64,000 nt of DNA from an uncultured Bacteroidales bacterium (GTDB lineage Bacteria > Bacteroidota > Bacteroidia > Bacteroidales > Bacteroidaceae): positions 1-64,000 of the forward strand of contig CADCDP010000006.1 of NCBI GenBank assembly GCA_902800305.1, written 5' to 3'. A program made the translations under genes and the position numbers. The notes below the pieces were generated by a model. It searched no databases, had not been told where the DNA came from, and saw nothing but the letters and a program-made list of their open reading frames with translations. This document shows, piece after piece, positions 44,307-53,162 of the stretch; the first letter of the stretch is position 1, and every line of letters starts with the position of its first letter.

Positions 44307-45476
44307 ATGAGACATTATCTAATTCTTTCAATATTGAGCCTTGCCCTACACGCAAATGCGCAAAGCATCAACGAGCGTATCGTCAGGCTCACAGAACAGT
44401 TGGACTCCATCGGAGTAGCCTCCCTTGAGGCGAACTATTCTCATGGACTAAGAACGGAATATTTCGTCACTATCAGTTGCGACCTGTATGACGACTCACC
44501 AATGCCTATCCAGTATAAAGACCCACAAGGCAACACCCTGAACGTCACCCCTGAGCAGGACAAGAACATCCGCGACTTGTGGCGACGCAGCCGTGAGAGT
44601 TACGACCTCATCCGTTCTACATGCCGCCAACTGACTGAAGAAGGAATGGAGAGCTACGTCTGGCAGAGCCATCGAGGAGGAATCGACAGTCTGCTCTATT
44701 CCATAGCACTCAGGGATTATAAGAATCCCCAGAATGACACTTTCACTCCCAACCTGACCAGCAATCCCGAATGGATCAAATACAGCGGTGCCAAGGAAGG
44801 TCTGATTTTGAAGGTAAATCCACCATCGTTTGCCCCTAACAAAGATGCTGAACACTACAAGAAGGACAGGTTCTTTCCCAAAAGCGTGGCTAACGTGACA
44901 TACAGGCTAACTGTCGAAGAACAAGATGAAGACACGGTTTGCTATGTGGACTACAAGGAACTGACAGGAGTGGTGGATAAAGTGATGAAGACCAACGGCG
45001 TGAAGAGCCATCCCATCCTCATCACCCATGACAAGGGCACGAAAGTCGAGGACTTCAAATCTGAAATAAATTATTTCGACATCACCCATCCCGACCTTGA
45101 CGGAGAGAGTCATGGGACAGTGTATGAAATAGAGGCAGCCGATAAGGCAAAAGCCCTGCGCGAATTACTATCTGCCGAAATAGGCAACTACATAGATAAG
45201 CATCCGAATATCAACTATCAGTATCGTCCTATGCAAGGCTACAACGGCGATATTCGCGGCCTGTTCAGCAGCAACAACTGGCTCATCCGCACCGAGTTCC
45301 ACAGCAAGCAATGGTACAAGTCCGACAAATACCTCTCATGTCGCATCCTGCTCCATCAAGACAGGCAGAAATCATACGTTATCATCCTCGAATCAGTCAA
45401 CGACTTCTGGCTACCCAAAGACTGGCACAAACTTAAGAGCTGGAAGAACGGTGAGAAGGAATACATAGCAGAATAA
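44307..45476 (+). CDS. Secreted protein of unknown function in the sigma operon
   Basis: 389 residues. A signal peptide (1-19, LILSILSLALHANAQ) is followed by a soluble, charged protein (TRLTEQLDSIG-like start, DLYDDSPMPIQYKD, then KLKSWKNGEKEYIAE at the end). I see no catalytic motif, repeats or membrane spans. It lies 24 bases after the putative anti-sigma gene and 22 bases before the TraB/GumN gene, so it is likely an envelope protein under the same sigma factor. Confidence 0.8.
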   Translation: MRHYLILSILSLALHANAQSINERIVRLTEQLDSIGVASLEANYSHGLRTEYFVTISCDLYDDSPMPIQYKDPQGNTLNVTPEQDKNIRDLWRRSRESYDLIRSTCRQLTEEGMESYVWQSHRGGIDSLLYSIALRDYKNPQNDTFTPNLTSNPEWIKYSGAKEGLILKVNPPSFAPNKDAEHYKKDRFFPKSVANVTYRLTVEEQDEDTVCYVDYKELTGVVDKVMKTNGVKSHPILITHDKGTKVEDFKSEINYFDITHPDLDGESHGTVYEIEAADKAKALRELLSAEIGNYIDKHPNINYQYRPMQGYNGDIRGLFSSNNWLIRTEFHSKQWYKSDKYLSCRILLHQDRQKSYVIILESVNDFWLPKDWHKLKSWKNGEKEYIAE

Positions 45477-45498
45477 ACACTCAAATAATAAACAAACA

Positions 45499-46425
45499 AT
45501 GAACAAGAAAACTATCATCACCGCGCTGCTTTTCATGGCAGCCATCGTAACTACCAAAGCCCAGTTCATATTCCGCATCAGCGGAGGCGGACTGGAAAAA
45601 CCTTCGTACATCTTAGGCTCGATACATGTGCTGTCAGGCGACCTGCTCGACAGCATCCCCGCCTTTCTGGAAGCTGAGAACCAATGTCAGCAGTTGTTCG
45701 TGGAGAGTGACGTTACCGACCAGCAAAACAGACGGGAAAGACAAGCCGCAGGTCAACAGATAATGACAATGCCCGACGGCCAGACCATCGCCGACGTCCT
45801 GGGCGAAGAAAGAATGGCTATCCTGCAGGAAAGGATGAAGGAGACGTGCCACATCAATCTGGTCGATTCCGCAGCACAGAAATTCCTGTACTATCAGCCT
45901 TTCTGTTTTACATTCTCGCTCAATATGATGATTCAAGTTGAGGTCTATATGAAATATCCCGCCATGCGTAACGGCAACATGATGGATGTAGCCTGTATGA
46001 AAAGGGCCAAAGCCCGCGGATGGAAAGTCGGCAATCTCGACCAGATAAAAACGTCTGAAGAACTGGAAGAAATCAAGGAGAAAATAACGTCCATCGACGA
46101 GCAGGTCGATACGCTCATGGCGCTCCTCAACAACTTCGACGAGCGCAGACAGAATATACTGAATAAATTTGAAGGGATGCATAATATGGGCCACTATTGG
46201 TCTACGGGCGACTACGAGGGTTTTGAGCGTCTCGTTCTGCCCGATAACGAAGCCAACCCCGCCATCTTTGCCGAACGCAACAAGAAGTGGGTGCCTATCA
46301 TCATCGAAGCCGTGAAGGAAATGCCTACGCTTTTTGTCTTCGGTGCCGGTCACCTGACAGGTCCGGAAGGTGTCGTCCGGATGCTCCGCGACGCAGGATA
46401 TAAAGTAGAACAGTTAAAGCTGTGA
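45499..46425 (+). CDS. TraB/GumN family protein
   Basis: 308 residues. A signal peptide (MNKKTIITALLFMAAIVTTK, ending AQ) is followed by the TraB/GumN fold. The opening GSIHVLSGDLLD gives the GxxH motif, a central helical part contains YQPFCFTFSLNMMIQVE, and the end has FAERNKKWVPII then TLFVFGAGHLTGPEGVVRML, the second conserved His motif. The family is related to Tiki-type metalloproteases, so peptidase activity is possible but not shown. Last gene of the sigma operon. Confidence 0.87.
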   Translation: MNKKTIITALLFMAAIVTTKAQFIFRISGGGLEKPSYILGSIHVLSGDLLDSIPAFLEAENQCQQLFVESDVTDQQNRRERQAAGQQIMTMPDGQTIADVLGEERMAILQERMKETCHINLVDSAAQKFLYYQPFCFTFSLNMMIQVEVYMKYPAMRNGNMMDVACMKRAKARGWKVGNLDQIKTSEELEEIKEKITSIDEQVDTLMALLNNFDERRQNILNKFEGMHNMGHYWSTGDYEGFERLVLPDNEANPAIFAERNKKWVPIIIEAVKEMPTLFVFGAGHLTGPEGVVRMLRDAGYKVEQLKL

Positions 46426-46624
46426 GAAACTATCGTGAGGGCGGAAGCAGAAGCCCGAAGTAATTTCTGATAGGGGTGAGATTTTGTATGATTCTAACGT
46501 ATTATTCCTATCGGTTGACTATCCTTGTCAATAAACAAGGTAAGCAACGTGAAAAAGTGACGATAAACCAGTTGTTGGAAGAATGACCGGGGACAAGGGG
46601 CTGTTAAATTGCCCCACCGAAGAA

Positions 46625-46686
46625 ACTCACGGTCGGAAAAATTTGCATAAATTTGTTTATTCTCTCACTAAATCGTACCTTTGTAC
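46625..46686 (+). promoter_or_regulatory. Extended promoter module before thyA (copy of the thiD module)
   Basis: The -7 box TACCTTTGT (46675-46683) lies at the end of a 62-bp block that matches 55412-55473 at 53 of 62 positions without gaps. Shared parts include ACTCACG.TCGGAAAAAT and TTCTCTCACT.AATCG. Confidence 0.75.
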
Positions 46687-46708
46687 AAAAAAACAAAAAG
46701 AAACAACA

Positions 46709-47503
46709 ATGAAGCAATACCTTGACTTGCTTGACCGCATCCTGACGGAGGGAGTGCAGAAGGGTGACAGAACTGGCACGGGCACCCTGTCGGTGTTCGG
46801 GAACCAAATGCGGTTTAACTTGCAGGAAGGCTTTCCGTTGCTGACAACAAAGAAGCTGCACCTGAAGTCGATTATCTATGAGTTGCTGTGGTTCTTGCAG
46901 GGCAACACCAATGCCAAGTGGCTGCAAGAACGTGGAGTGCGCATCTGGAACGAGTGGGCTGACGAAGATGGCGACCTTGGCCACATCTATGGGTATCAGT
47001 GGCGCAGTTGGCCTGACTACAACGGTGGACACATCGACCAAATCAGCGAGGTGATTGAACAAATCAAGCACAATCCCAATTCGCGCCGTCTCATCGTCTC
47101 GGCATGGAACGTGGCCGACCTTGGGAACATGAACCTGCCACCCTGCCACATCCTGTTCCAGTTTTATGTGGCAGACGGAAAGTTGAGTTGCCTACTCTAT
47201 CAGCGTAGTGCAGACACCTTCCTCGGTGTACCATTCAACATCGCGTCGTATGCTTTGTTGACGATGATGGTGGCGCAGGTGTGCGATTTGCAACCCGGTG
47301 ATTTTGTCTATACCACAGGCGACACACACCTCTATCTCGACCACCTCGAACAGGCAAGACTACAGCTGACTCGTGAGCCACGTCCGTTGCCGAAAATGAA
47401 GATGAACCCCAATGTAAAGAGCATCTTCGACTTCCAGTATGAGGACTTCGAACTGGTTGACTACGACCCACATCCACACATCAAAGCAACAGTTTCCGTA
47501 TGA
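46709..47503 (+). CDS. thyA: Thymidylate synthase ThyA
   Basis: 264 residues from ATG 46709; the longer frame starts before the promoter. It converts dUMP to dTMP using methylene-tetrahydrofolate. The catalytic Cys146 lies in [12 protein letters not shown]. The start [34 protein letters not shown] and [19 protein letters not shown] are all typical, and the length equals the standard enzyme. It overlaps folA by 4 bases; together they close the folate cycle. The promoter module is shared with thiD. Confidence 0.97.
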   Translation: MKQYLDLLDRILTEGVQKGDRTGTGTLSVFGNQMRFNLQEGFPLLTTKKLHLKSIIYELLWFLQGNTNAKWLQERGVRIWNEWADEDGDLGHIYGYQWRSWPDYNGGHIDQISEVIEQIKHNPNSRRLIVSAWNVADLGNMNLPPCHILFQFYVADGKLSCLLYQRSADTFLGVPFNIASYALLTMMVAQVCDLQPGDFVYTTGDTHLYLDHLEQARLQLTREPRPLPKMKMNPNVKSIFDFQYEDFELVDYDPHPHIKATVSV

Positions 47504-47988
47504 TTTCAATTATTGTAGCCATCGCTGAGAACAGGGCGATTGGCTCGGAGAACAAACTGATTTATTGGTTGCCCAACGACCTGAAACGGTTCAAGGCACT
47601 CACCACGGGCAACACGATTATTATGGGCAGACGAACCTTCGAGAGCTTGCCCAAGGGTGCTTTACCCAACCGCCGCAACATCGTGTTGTCGCGCAAGGGA
47701 AAAGCAGAGGACTTCCCTGGGGCAGACCTCTACCCCACCCTCGATGCTGCTTTGGCTTCGTGTGAGGGCGATGTATATATTATCGGCGGCGCATCGGTGT
47801 ATCAAGAAGCCCTGCCGAAAGCCGACCGCTTGTGTCTGACCTACATCTACGACACGCCCGAAAAGGCCGACACCTTCTTTCCAGAAATCGATGAGAAAGA
47901 ATGGGTTGAGACGTTTCGGGAAGAGCATGAGGTGGACGAAAAACATGCCCACAAGTACGCTTTCGTCAATTTAGAAAGAAGAGCATGA
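47500..47988 (+). CDS. folA: Dihydrofolate reductase
   Basis: 162 residues. It reduces dihydrofolate, the by-product of ThyA, with NADPH. Visible features are [20 protein letters not shown] (with the unusual [10 protein letters not shown], where E. coli has MPWNLPADLAWF), [40 protein letters not shown] and FFPEID. Start and stop overlap thyA and the methyltransferase gene by 4 bases each, so the three are translated together. Confidence 0.95.
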   Translation: MISIIVAIAENRAIGSENKLIYWLPNDLKRFKALTTGNTIIMGRRTFESLPKGALPNRRNIVLSRKGKAEDFPGADLYPTLDAALASCEGDVYIIGGASVYQEALPKADRLCLTYIYDTPEKADTFFPEIDEKEWVETFREEHEVDEKHAHKYAFVNLERRA

Positions 47989-49223
47989 GGCTACCGAACG
48001 ATTTTGAACAAGCTATGACCAACATCCTCGGCAAGGAGGAATACGAACGACTTGCCGAGGCTTTGTCATTGCCTGCACCCACCAGCATCCGCATCAATCC
48101 GCAAAAGATCAAGGCAGAAGAACTGGCAATACTAAAAGAGGCAGAACAGGTGCCTTGGTGCAAGGATGGCTTCTACCTGAAAGAACGTCCGTCGTTCACC
48201 TTCGATCCCCTCTTCCATGCAGGTTGCTATTATGTGCAGGAAGCTTCGTCAATGTTTCTGGCTCATGTACTGAAACAGTATGTGCATGAGCCAGTTGTGG
48301 CACTCGACCTGTGTGCTGCCCCTGGGGGAAAATCGACGCTGGCCTTGTCGGAACTGCCCGAAGGTTCTCTGCTTATTGCCAACGAAGTGGTGCGGCAACG
48401 CGCCAACATCTTGGCAGAAAACCTGACGAAATGGGGCAATCCCAACTGCATCGTCACCAACAACTATGCCGAAGACTTTCAGGCGTTCAGCCACACATTC
48501 GACCTCATCATCTGCGATGCACCCTGCTCTGGTGAGGGCATGTTCCGCAAAGACCCTGCCAGCATCGGAGAGTGGAGCCTCGCCAATGTGGAGACCTGTT
48601 GGCGGCGACAACGTGACATCGTCAGCAACATTTGGCACACCCTGAAAGAAGACGGCATTTTTATCTACAGCACCTGCACCTACAACCCCAAGGAGGACGA
48701 GGAAAACGTGGCGTGGATGGTCGAGACGCTGGGGGCAGAAGTGCTTTCCTGCCATCCTCACCCTGACTGGGGATTGACAGAAAGGAACACCCATTTCTAT
48801 CCGCATCGTACAAAAGGTGAGGGCTTCTTTATCAGCGTGTTGCGAAAGACTTCTACCGACGAAGCCCCCGTTGTTGGCCATCGGAAGAAGAATCTGCCAG
48901 CACAATTACTGCAGCAGGCAAGACGCACCCTGAAGGTCATCTACGCAGGAATGGAAGACCCCTTGCAGACCGACAAGCATGGGCGTCCCAACCACAGCCT
49001 TGCCCTGAGCAACAACCTGGACAGAACGGCCTACCCCATGGTGGAAGTGGATGAGTCACAAGCCATCGCCTACCTGCGCACCGAAGCCCTACAACTGCCT
49101 CCCGACACACCTCGGGGATATGTGCTCCTCACCTACAAAGGCCACCCCCTCGGCTTCGTTAAAAACATCGGAAGCCGTGCCAACAACCTCTATCCAGCGG
49201 AGTGGAGAATCAGGAAACAATAA
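47985..49223 (+). CDS. NOP2/RsmF-type rRNA m5C methyltransferase
   Basis: 412 residues. It has a Rossmann-fold SAM-dependent RNA cytosine-C5 methyltransferase domain (about 75-290): ALDLCAAPGGKSTLAL (SAM loop), FDLIICDAPCSGEGMFRKD (motif IV with catalytic-cycle Cys) and FIYSTCTYNPKEDEENVAWM (motif VI with nucleophilic Cys). The C-terminal part (about 300-412) is a PUA-like RsmF extension ending GYVLLTYKGHPLGFVKNIGS and RANNLYPAEWRI. Likely 16S rRNA modification. Co-translated with thyA-folA, an unusual but seemingly stable neighbour set. Confidence 0.9.
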   Translation: MRLPNDFEQAMTNILGKEEYERLAEALSLPAPTSIRINPQKIKAEELAILKEAEQVPWCKDGFYLKERPSFTFDPLFHAGCYYVQEASSMFLAHVLKQYVHEPVVALDLCAAPGGKSTLALSELPEGSLLIANEVVRQRANILAENLTKWGNPNCIVTNNYAEDFQAFSHTFDLIICDAPCSGEGMFRKDPASIGEWSLANVETCWRRQRDIVSNIWHTLKEDGIFIYSTCTYNPKEDEENVAWMVETLGAEVLSCHPHPDWGLTERNTHFYPHRTKGEGFFISVLRKTSTDEAPVVGHRKKNLPAQLLQQARRTLKVIYAGMEDPLQTDKHGRPNHSLALSNNLDRTAYPMVEVDESQAIAYLRTEALQLPPDTPRGYVLLTYKGHPLGFVKNIGSRANNLYPAEWRIRKQ

Positions 49224-49274
49224 GTGAAAAACAAATTTTTCACCTTTCACGCCGTTCTTTTCGTTAAAAATTCG

Positions 49275-49283
49275 TACCTTTGC
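49275..49283 (+). promoter_or_regulatory. Promoter -7 box for the 49313 gene
   Basis: TACCTTTGC in a cgTAccTTTGCAC context, 30 bases before ATG 49313. Confidence 0.65.
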
Positions 49284-49312
49284 ACTCAGAAAAAACAAAT
49301 TACTTCAACAAC

Positions 49313-49894
49313 ATGAACTTATACGTTAGATATTTTGACCATGAATATTTGGCCAAAACAGTGGATGATGCCATCGGATTTCTTCAGAGTATAGACGAAA
49401 TTAAGCTGGAAAGCAATGCTGCCAGCCGCATCACTACTTTTCTCAACTCTTCTAACCTGTATCCTTTCCGTCTGAAAGTGAGCTACTCCAACTATGTGCT
49501 CTTCTTGAAGACTGAGGCAGAGACGTTGGAACAGTTCAAATCAGAAGAAGAACTACGCAAGACGCAAAAATCCGACCGTGTGGCTACCATGGCAGAACGA
49601 AAGAAAAACATCCTTGATGCCCTCAATGAGCGGAAAGAAGGATGGTGGGAAGTGGGCATCAAGTTCAAGCGAGTGCTTATTGTCCCCGAAACAGGCAAGT
49701 GCAAGTATGCCGACACCCCCTTCCGTGTGCGCCTCAAAGCCAAGAGTGCAATGGATGCCTATTTCCAAGTGACAGATCATTTGCGAGCACGTCCCGACAT
49801 CGACCCCCGTTCGCAGTTCCCATCAGCTAAAAGCCAGAACTTTGAATACACCTATTTAGGTCCTATCGAAGAAACGGAACAGCAAGAGGCGTAA
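49313..49894 (+). CDS. Conserved-looking cytoplasmic protein of unknown function
   Basis: 193 residues from ATG 49313; the frame from 49280 begins at the promoter. No signal peptide or membrane span. The N-terminal half has MNLYVRYFDHEYLAKTVDDA and IGFLQSIDEIKLESNAASRI. The middle is Lys/Glu-rich helix (EEELRKTQKSDRVATMAERK), and the end is mixed beta-like (RVLIVPETGKCKYADTPFRV) with a short FEYTYLGPIEE tail. I do not recognise a family. It has its own promoter, 32 bases before the phosphoesterase gene. Confidence 0.8.
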   Translation: MNLYVRYFDHEYLAKTVDDAIGFLQSIDEIKLESNAASRITTFLNSSNLYPFRLKVSYSNYVLFLKTEAETLEQFKSEEELRKTQKSDRVATMAERKKNILDALNERKEGWWEVGIKFKRVLIVPETGKCKYADTPFRVRLKAKSAMDAYFQVTDHLRARPDIDPRSQFPSAKSQNFEYTYLGPIEETEQQEA

Positions 49895-49925
49895 GATAAA
49901 ATAACCCAAAACAGCATCGAAACTT

Positions 49926-51542
49926 ATGAAGAATCGAATTTTCATACTCATGCTGATAGCTATAAACACGTTTGGGCTTCAACTTCAAGCCCAAACGTCT
50001 TTTATGGTCATTAGCGACCCTCACGTATTCGAAACCTCTCTCTTCGACGACGGAACAGCTTTCCAGTCTTCATACGAAAATGAGCCTCGGTTGGTGGAAG
50101 AGAGTCAAAGGCTTTTCGACAGAGCCATTGCTGTCACTAAAAAGGCAACTCCCACCATGCTTCTCATCTCGGGAGACCTCACCAATGAGGGCGAAAAACG
50201 CAGCCATGAGTATGTGAAGACCAAACTGGAACAGCTGATAGCAAAAGGCATCAAGGTGTATGTCATTCCAGGCAACCACGACATCGACAACCCATACGCC
50301 TACAGTTACTCAGGCGACAGCAAGAGCAGAACCGAAGGCATCACTTACGAAGAGTTCGCCACCATCTATGCACGATGTGGCTACCAAGATGCCGTGATGC
50401 GACAAGGACTCTCCTACATGGCCTACCCTACTGACGACCTCGCCCTCATCTGCCTCGACAGCACTATCCCCAACGAGAATAAAACCCGCAACAGCGACGG
50501 TGCCCTCACCGATGCCACCCTCACATGGGCTGAACAGGCTGCCAAGAAAGCTCAAAAAGAAGGACGCTACATCATCGGCATGATGCACCACGAGGTGATG
50601 GAACACTTCGACCGTCATCTTGACATCGCCTCCACCTCTGTGACAAACTCCCTGAGCAACTATCCGAGCTTGGAAATCGTCCAAAGCCGCCTCATCCGTG
50701 CTGGCATTAACGTCATGTTTACAGGACATTTCCACATCCAAAGCATCCAACACGTCACCACCACCGACAGCGAACTCCACGACATCTCCACAGGTTCCCT
50801 CTGTACCTACGCTTCACCCATCCGCAAAGGTCAAATCAGTGCCGACGGACAACTCAGCCTTACCGTCGAAAACATCGACCTTTATTATGACGAAGAGAAG
50901 GCTCACAATCAATATGTTGTAGAAGGAGCCATCGTCAAGCTCGCCAACCAGATGTACCCTAAGATTGCGGAAAAGAAAGAAGAACTTTTGGGTTCCTTCC
51001 CCCCCATCCTGGTCAACTTGCTCAACATCCCTTCGTCCGCAGAAGAGATGACGACCGACATGTGCCGATACATGGTTCCAGCCTTTACCGACCTCGTCAA
51101 CACCCTCTCCGCTGGAGATGAAGAGAAGTACAACCCCGAGCAGAAGCTAAACGCTTGTCTGAGTGCCTACGACGACTACTTCAAGTACCTCTGTGGCAAC
51201 ATGTCGTTCATTGTGTCTCTTGCCAAAGACATGATGGCAGAGGCTGGGCTCGACATCCGCGATCAGTTGGAAGCCATCTGCCGCAGCGTCTTATATAACT
51301 ATAAGGGTGAAGCTACCAACGTCGTGACCGACAATGCCATCACCCTCCAGCTCACCAGAAACATCCCATTGCTTGGCGACCTCAACGACGACAACCACGT
51401 GGACATCTCCGACGCAACCCTCCTTGTCAACATCATCCTTGGCACAGCAAGCGACACCGACGGCACAGCCGACCTCAACCACGACGGCTTCGTCAACATC
51501 TCCGACGTAACCACCCTCGTCAATATCATTTTAGGGAAATAA
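49926..51542 (+). CDS. Secreted calcineurin-like phosphoesterase with C-terminal dockerin
   Basis: 538 residues. The signal peptide ends near LQAQ (about 23). The metallophosphoesterase domain (about 25-300) shows its metal ligands: VISDPHVFE, LISGDLTNEGEK, PGNHDIDNP, MMHHEVMEHF and FTGHFHIQS. A helical region (310-470) follows. The last 60 residues hold two EF-hand-like dockerin repeats, GDLNDDNHVDISDATLLVNI and ADLNHDGFVNISDVTTLVNI. Dockerins bind cohesins in clostridial cellulosomes; in Bacteroidetes their partner is usually unknown. Role probably extracytoplasmic phosphate ester cleavage. Confidence 0.88.
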   Translation: MKNRIFILMLIAINTFGLQLQAQTSFMVISDPHVFETSLFDDGTAFQSSYENEPRLVEESQRLFDRAIAVTKKATPTMLLISGDLTNEGEKRSHEYVKTKLEQLIAKGIKVYVIPGNHDIDNPYAYSYSGDSKSRTEGITYEEFATIYARCGYQDAVMRQGLSYMAYPTDDLALICLDSTIPNENKTRNSDGALTDATLTWAEQAAKKAQKEGRYIIGMMHHEVMEHFDRHLDIASTSVTNSLSNYPSLEIVQSRLIRAGINVMFTGHFHIQSIQHVTTTDSELHDISTGSLCTYASPIRKGQISADGQLSLTVENIDLYYDEEKAHNQYVVEGAIVKLANQMYPKIAEKKEELLGSFPPILVNLLNIPSSAEEMTTDMCRYMVPAFTDLVNTLSAGDEEKYNPEQKLNACLSAYDDYFKYLCGNMSFIVSLAKDMMAEAGLDIRDQLEAICRSVLYNYKGEATNVVTDNAITLQLTRNIPLLGDLNDDNHVDISDATLLVNIILGTASDTDGTADLNHDGFVNISDVTTLVNIILGK

Positions 51543-51567
51543 ACGACAAAATTCCCCAAAAACATCG

Positions 51568-51576
51568 TACCTTTGT
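51568..51576 (+). promoter_or_regulatory. Promoter -7 box for the S66 carboxypeptidase gene
   Basis: TACCTTTGT, about 130 bases before ATG 51706. The leader contains no evident ORF or strong structure. Confidence 0.5.
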
Positions 51577-51705
51577 ACCCGAAAAAAAGAAACAAAGGAA
51601 TCAATGATTGGTTTACAGTCAACGTTCGCCACCTCAGCGGGAAGTCCTTTTTCGCAGGCGTGATTAAAATAGTAAGAAGATAAACATCAAATAACCAGAA
51701 TAGTA

Positions 51706-52830
51706 ATGAAGAAATTTTTGTTTATAGCTATAGCCACCATAATGGCTACCATGACGCTGACATCGTGCAGCGACGATAATGACGAATCCAACGGTTCTTC
51801 CGTCGAACCAGTAACGCTCAATTGCGTGAAGCCCGACTACTTAAAGGCGGGTGACAAGGTGGCACTCATTTCTCCCTCCTACTCCACGCCGATGGAGAAT
51901 GTGACGAAGACTGCCGACGTACTGCGCTCGTGGGGACTGGAACCCGTCATTGGCCCTAACGTGGGCAAGGTGGTGGACAGCAAGTATGCCGGCACGGTGG
52001 CTGAGCGTGTCAGCGACATCCGTTGGGCACTGAACGACCCCGACATCAAGGCCATCCTCTGCAACCGTGGCGGCTACGGCACCATCCAACTCATCGACCA
52101 GCTGACGCTCGACGAAGTGAGAGCCGCACGGAAATGGATTGTAGGCTTCAGCGACATCTCCACCCTGCACGGCCTCTGGACCCGCTCCGGCGTGATGAGC
52201 ATCCACGGCACAATGAGTTCGTTCTTAGCCAAGGGCGGTACGGACGAGACCAGTACCCTGATGCGTGACTTACTGTTGGGCAATGTACCCCGTTACGAGG
52301 TGCCTGCTCACCCACAAAACATCACGGGCAAGGCCACAGGCACACTTGTGGGCGGCAATATCTGCACCTTCGTGCCCAACCTTGGCACACAGGCCGATGC
52401 CACCAGAGGTAAGGACTTGATTCTCTTCGTTGAGGAGGTGGAGGAGTCGATGCACAATATCGACCGCCAGATGCGTATCCTCCAGATGAACGGCGTGCTC
52501 GACCGCTGCAAGGGCATCGTCCTCGGCGAGTTTACCGACTGTGGCACCGAGTTCAAGGACGAGAATGGTAACACGATAAGCGTGGAAGCGATGCTCCACG
52601 ACCTGTTGGCAACGTATCACATCCCCGTGCTCTGCGGATTCCCAGCTGGTCATGGCGACATCAACCTGCCATTGGTGATGGGTACTCCCGTCACCATCGA
52701 TGTACGCACAGACGGAGCCACCCTTCAGTTCGACATCGACGGAAATCAACAGACTGTCAATACTGCAACTATCACTGCCACACCGACATCTACAGCCGCT
52801 CGCATGAGAATGGCAGGAAAAATAGAGTAA
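51706..52830 (+). CDS. Lipoprotein LD-carboxypeptidase (peptidase S66)
   Basis: 374 residues. The lipobox LTSC (Cys21) is followed by SDDNDES, an acidic surface-export pattern. The S66 fold starts at KAGDKVALISPSY. The cofactor-free Ser hydrolase region includes AILCNRGGYGTIQLIDQL and KWIVGFSDISTLHGLW. The C-terminal part has GTLVGGNICTFVPNLGTQ, LFVEEVEESMHNIDRQM and VLCGFPAGHGDINLPLVMG, where Glu and His complete the Ser-Glu-His triad. Cytoplasmic LdcA recycles murein tetrapeptides. A lipoprotein version suggests envelope or surface action, which is unusual. Confidence 0.88.
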   Translation: MKKFLFIAIATIMATMTLTSCSDDNDESNGSSVEPVTLNCVKPDYLKAGDKVALISPSYSTPMENVTKTADVLRSWGLEPVIGPNVGKVVDSKYAGTVAERVSDIRWALNDPDIKAILCNRGGYGTIQLIDQLTLDEVRAARKWIVGFSDISTLHGLWTRSGVMSIHGTMSSFLAKGGTDETSTLMRDLLLGNVPRYEVPAHPQNITGKATGTLVGGNICTFVPNLGTQADATRGKDLILFVEEVEESMHNIDRQMRILQMNGVLDRCKGIVLGEFTDCGTEFKDENGNTISVEAMLHDLLATYHIPVLCGFPAGHGDINLPLVMGTPVTIDVRTDGATLQFDIDGNQQTVNTATITATPTSTAARMRMAGKIE

Positions 52831-52834
52831 GCGT

Positions 52835-52915
52835 ATGAAAAAAGCAATCGCAATGACAATCGCCCTGCTATGTGCGGTTGTGCAGGGTGTGTAGGCTGAC
52901 AATATCGATCAGTAA
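52835..52915 (+). pseudogene. Signal-peptide remnant with a nonsense codon
   Basis: ATG 52835 encodes MKKAIAMTIALLCAVVQGV and then TAG (52892-52894). The next in-frame codons are Ala-Asp-Asn-Ile-Asp-Gln and a second stop. If TAG were TGG, the sequence would read VQGVWADN, a normal Prevotella-type signal-peptide end. It looks like the start of a lost secreted-protein gene, 4 bases after the S66 gene. Confidence 0.5.
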
Positions 52916-53059
52916 GCTACTTTTTCTGGCCAAATAAACTGATATTTGTTGTCGCCATTCCGAACACATATAGACAAGTCGGTTATTAATCATCTGTGAT
53001 TGCTCACTTTATTTGCATAGTTAATAAATTAACTTCAAATTCGGAAGAAAAAGTCGTTA

Positions 53060-53162
53060 TCTACGTTTCTTCCTCCTCATCTGGCTTGCGACCGTCCCAA
53101 CGAAGGTCACTGTTGGCAGAGCCACCACCAGCGGAAATGGGGATAGCGATGCCAAGCGTTGG
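53060..53162 (-). pseudogene. In-frame coding-like tail after the porE stop codon
   Basis: Directly after the TGA of porE the same frame continues open for 33 codons (PTLGIAIPISAGGGSANSDL then RWDGRKPDEEEET) to a TAG at 53062-53060. The sequence looks like a real outer-membrane protein end rather than noise. Either porE lost its end by a TGG-to-TGA change, or this is the remnant of a fused or downstream gene. Confidence 0.45.
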
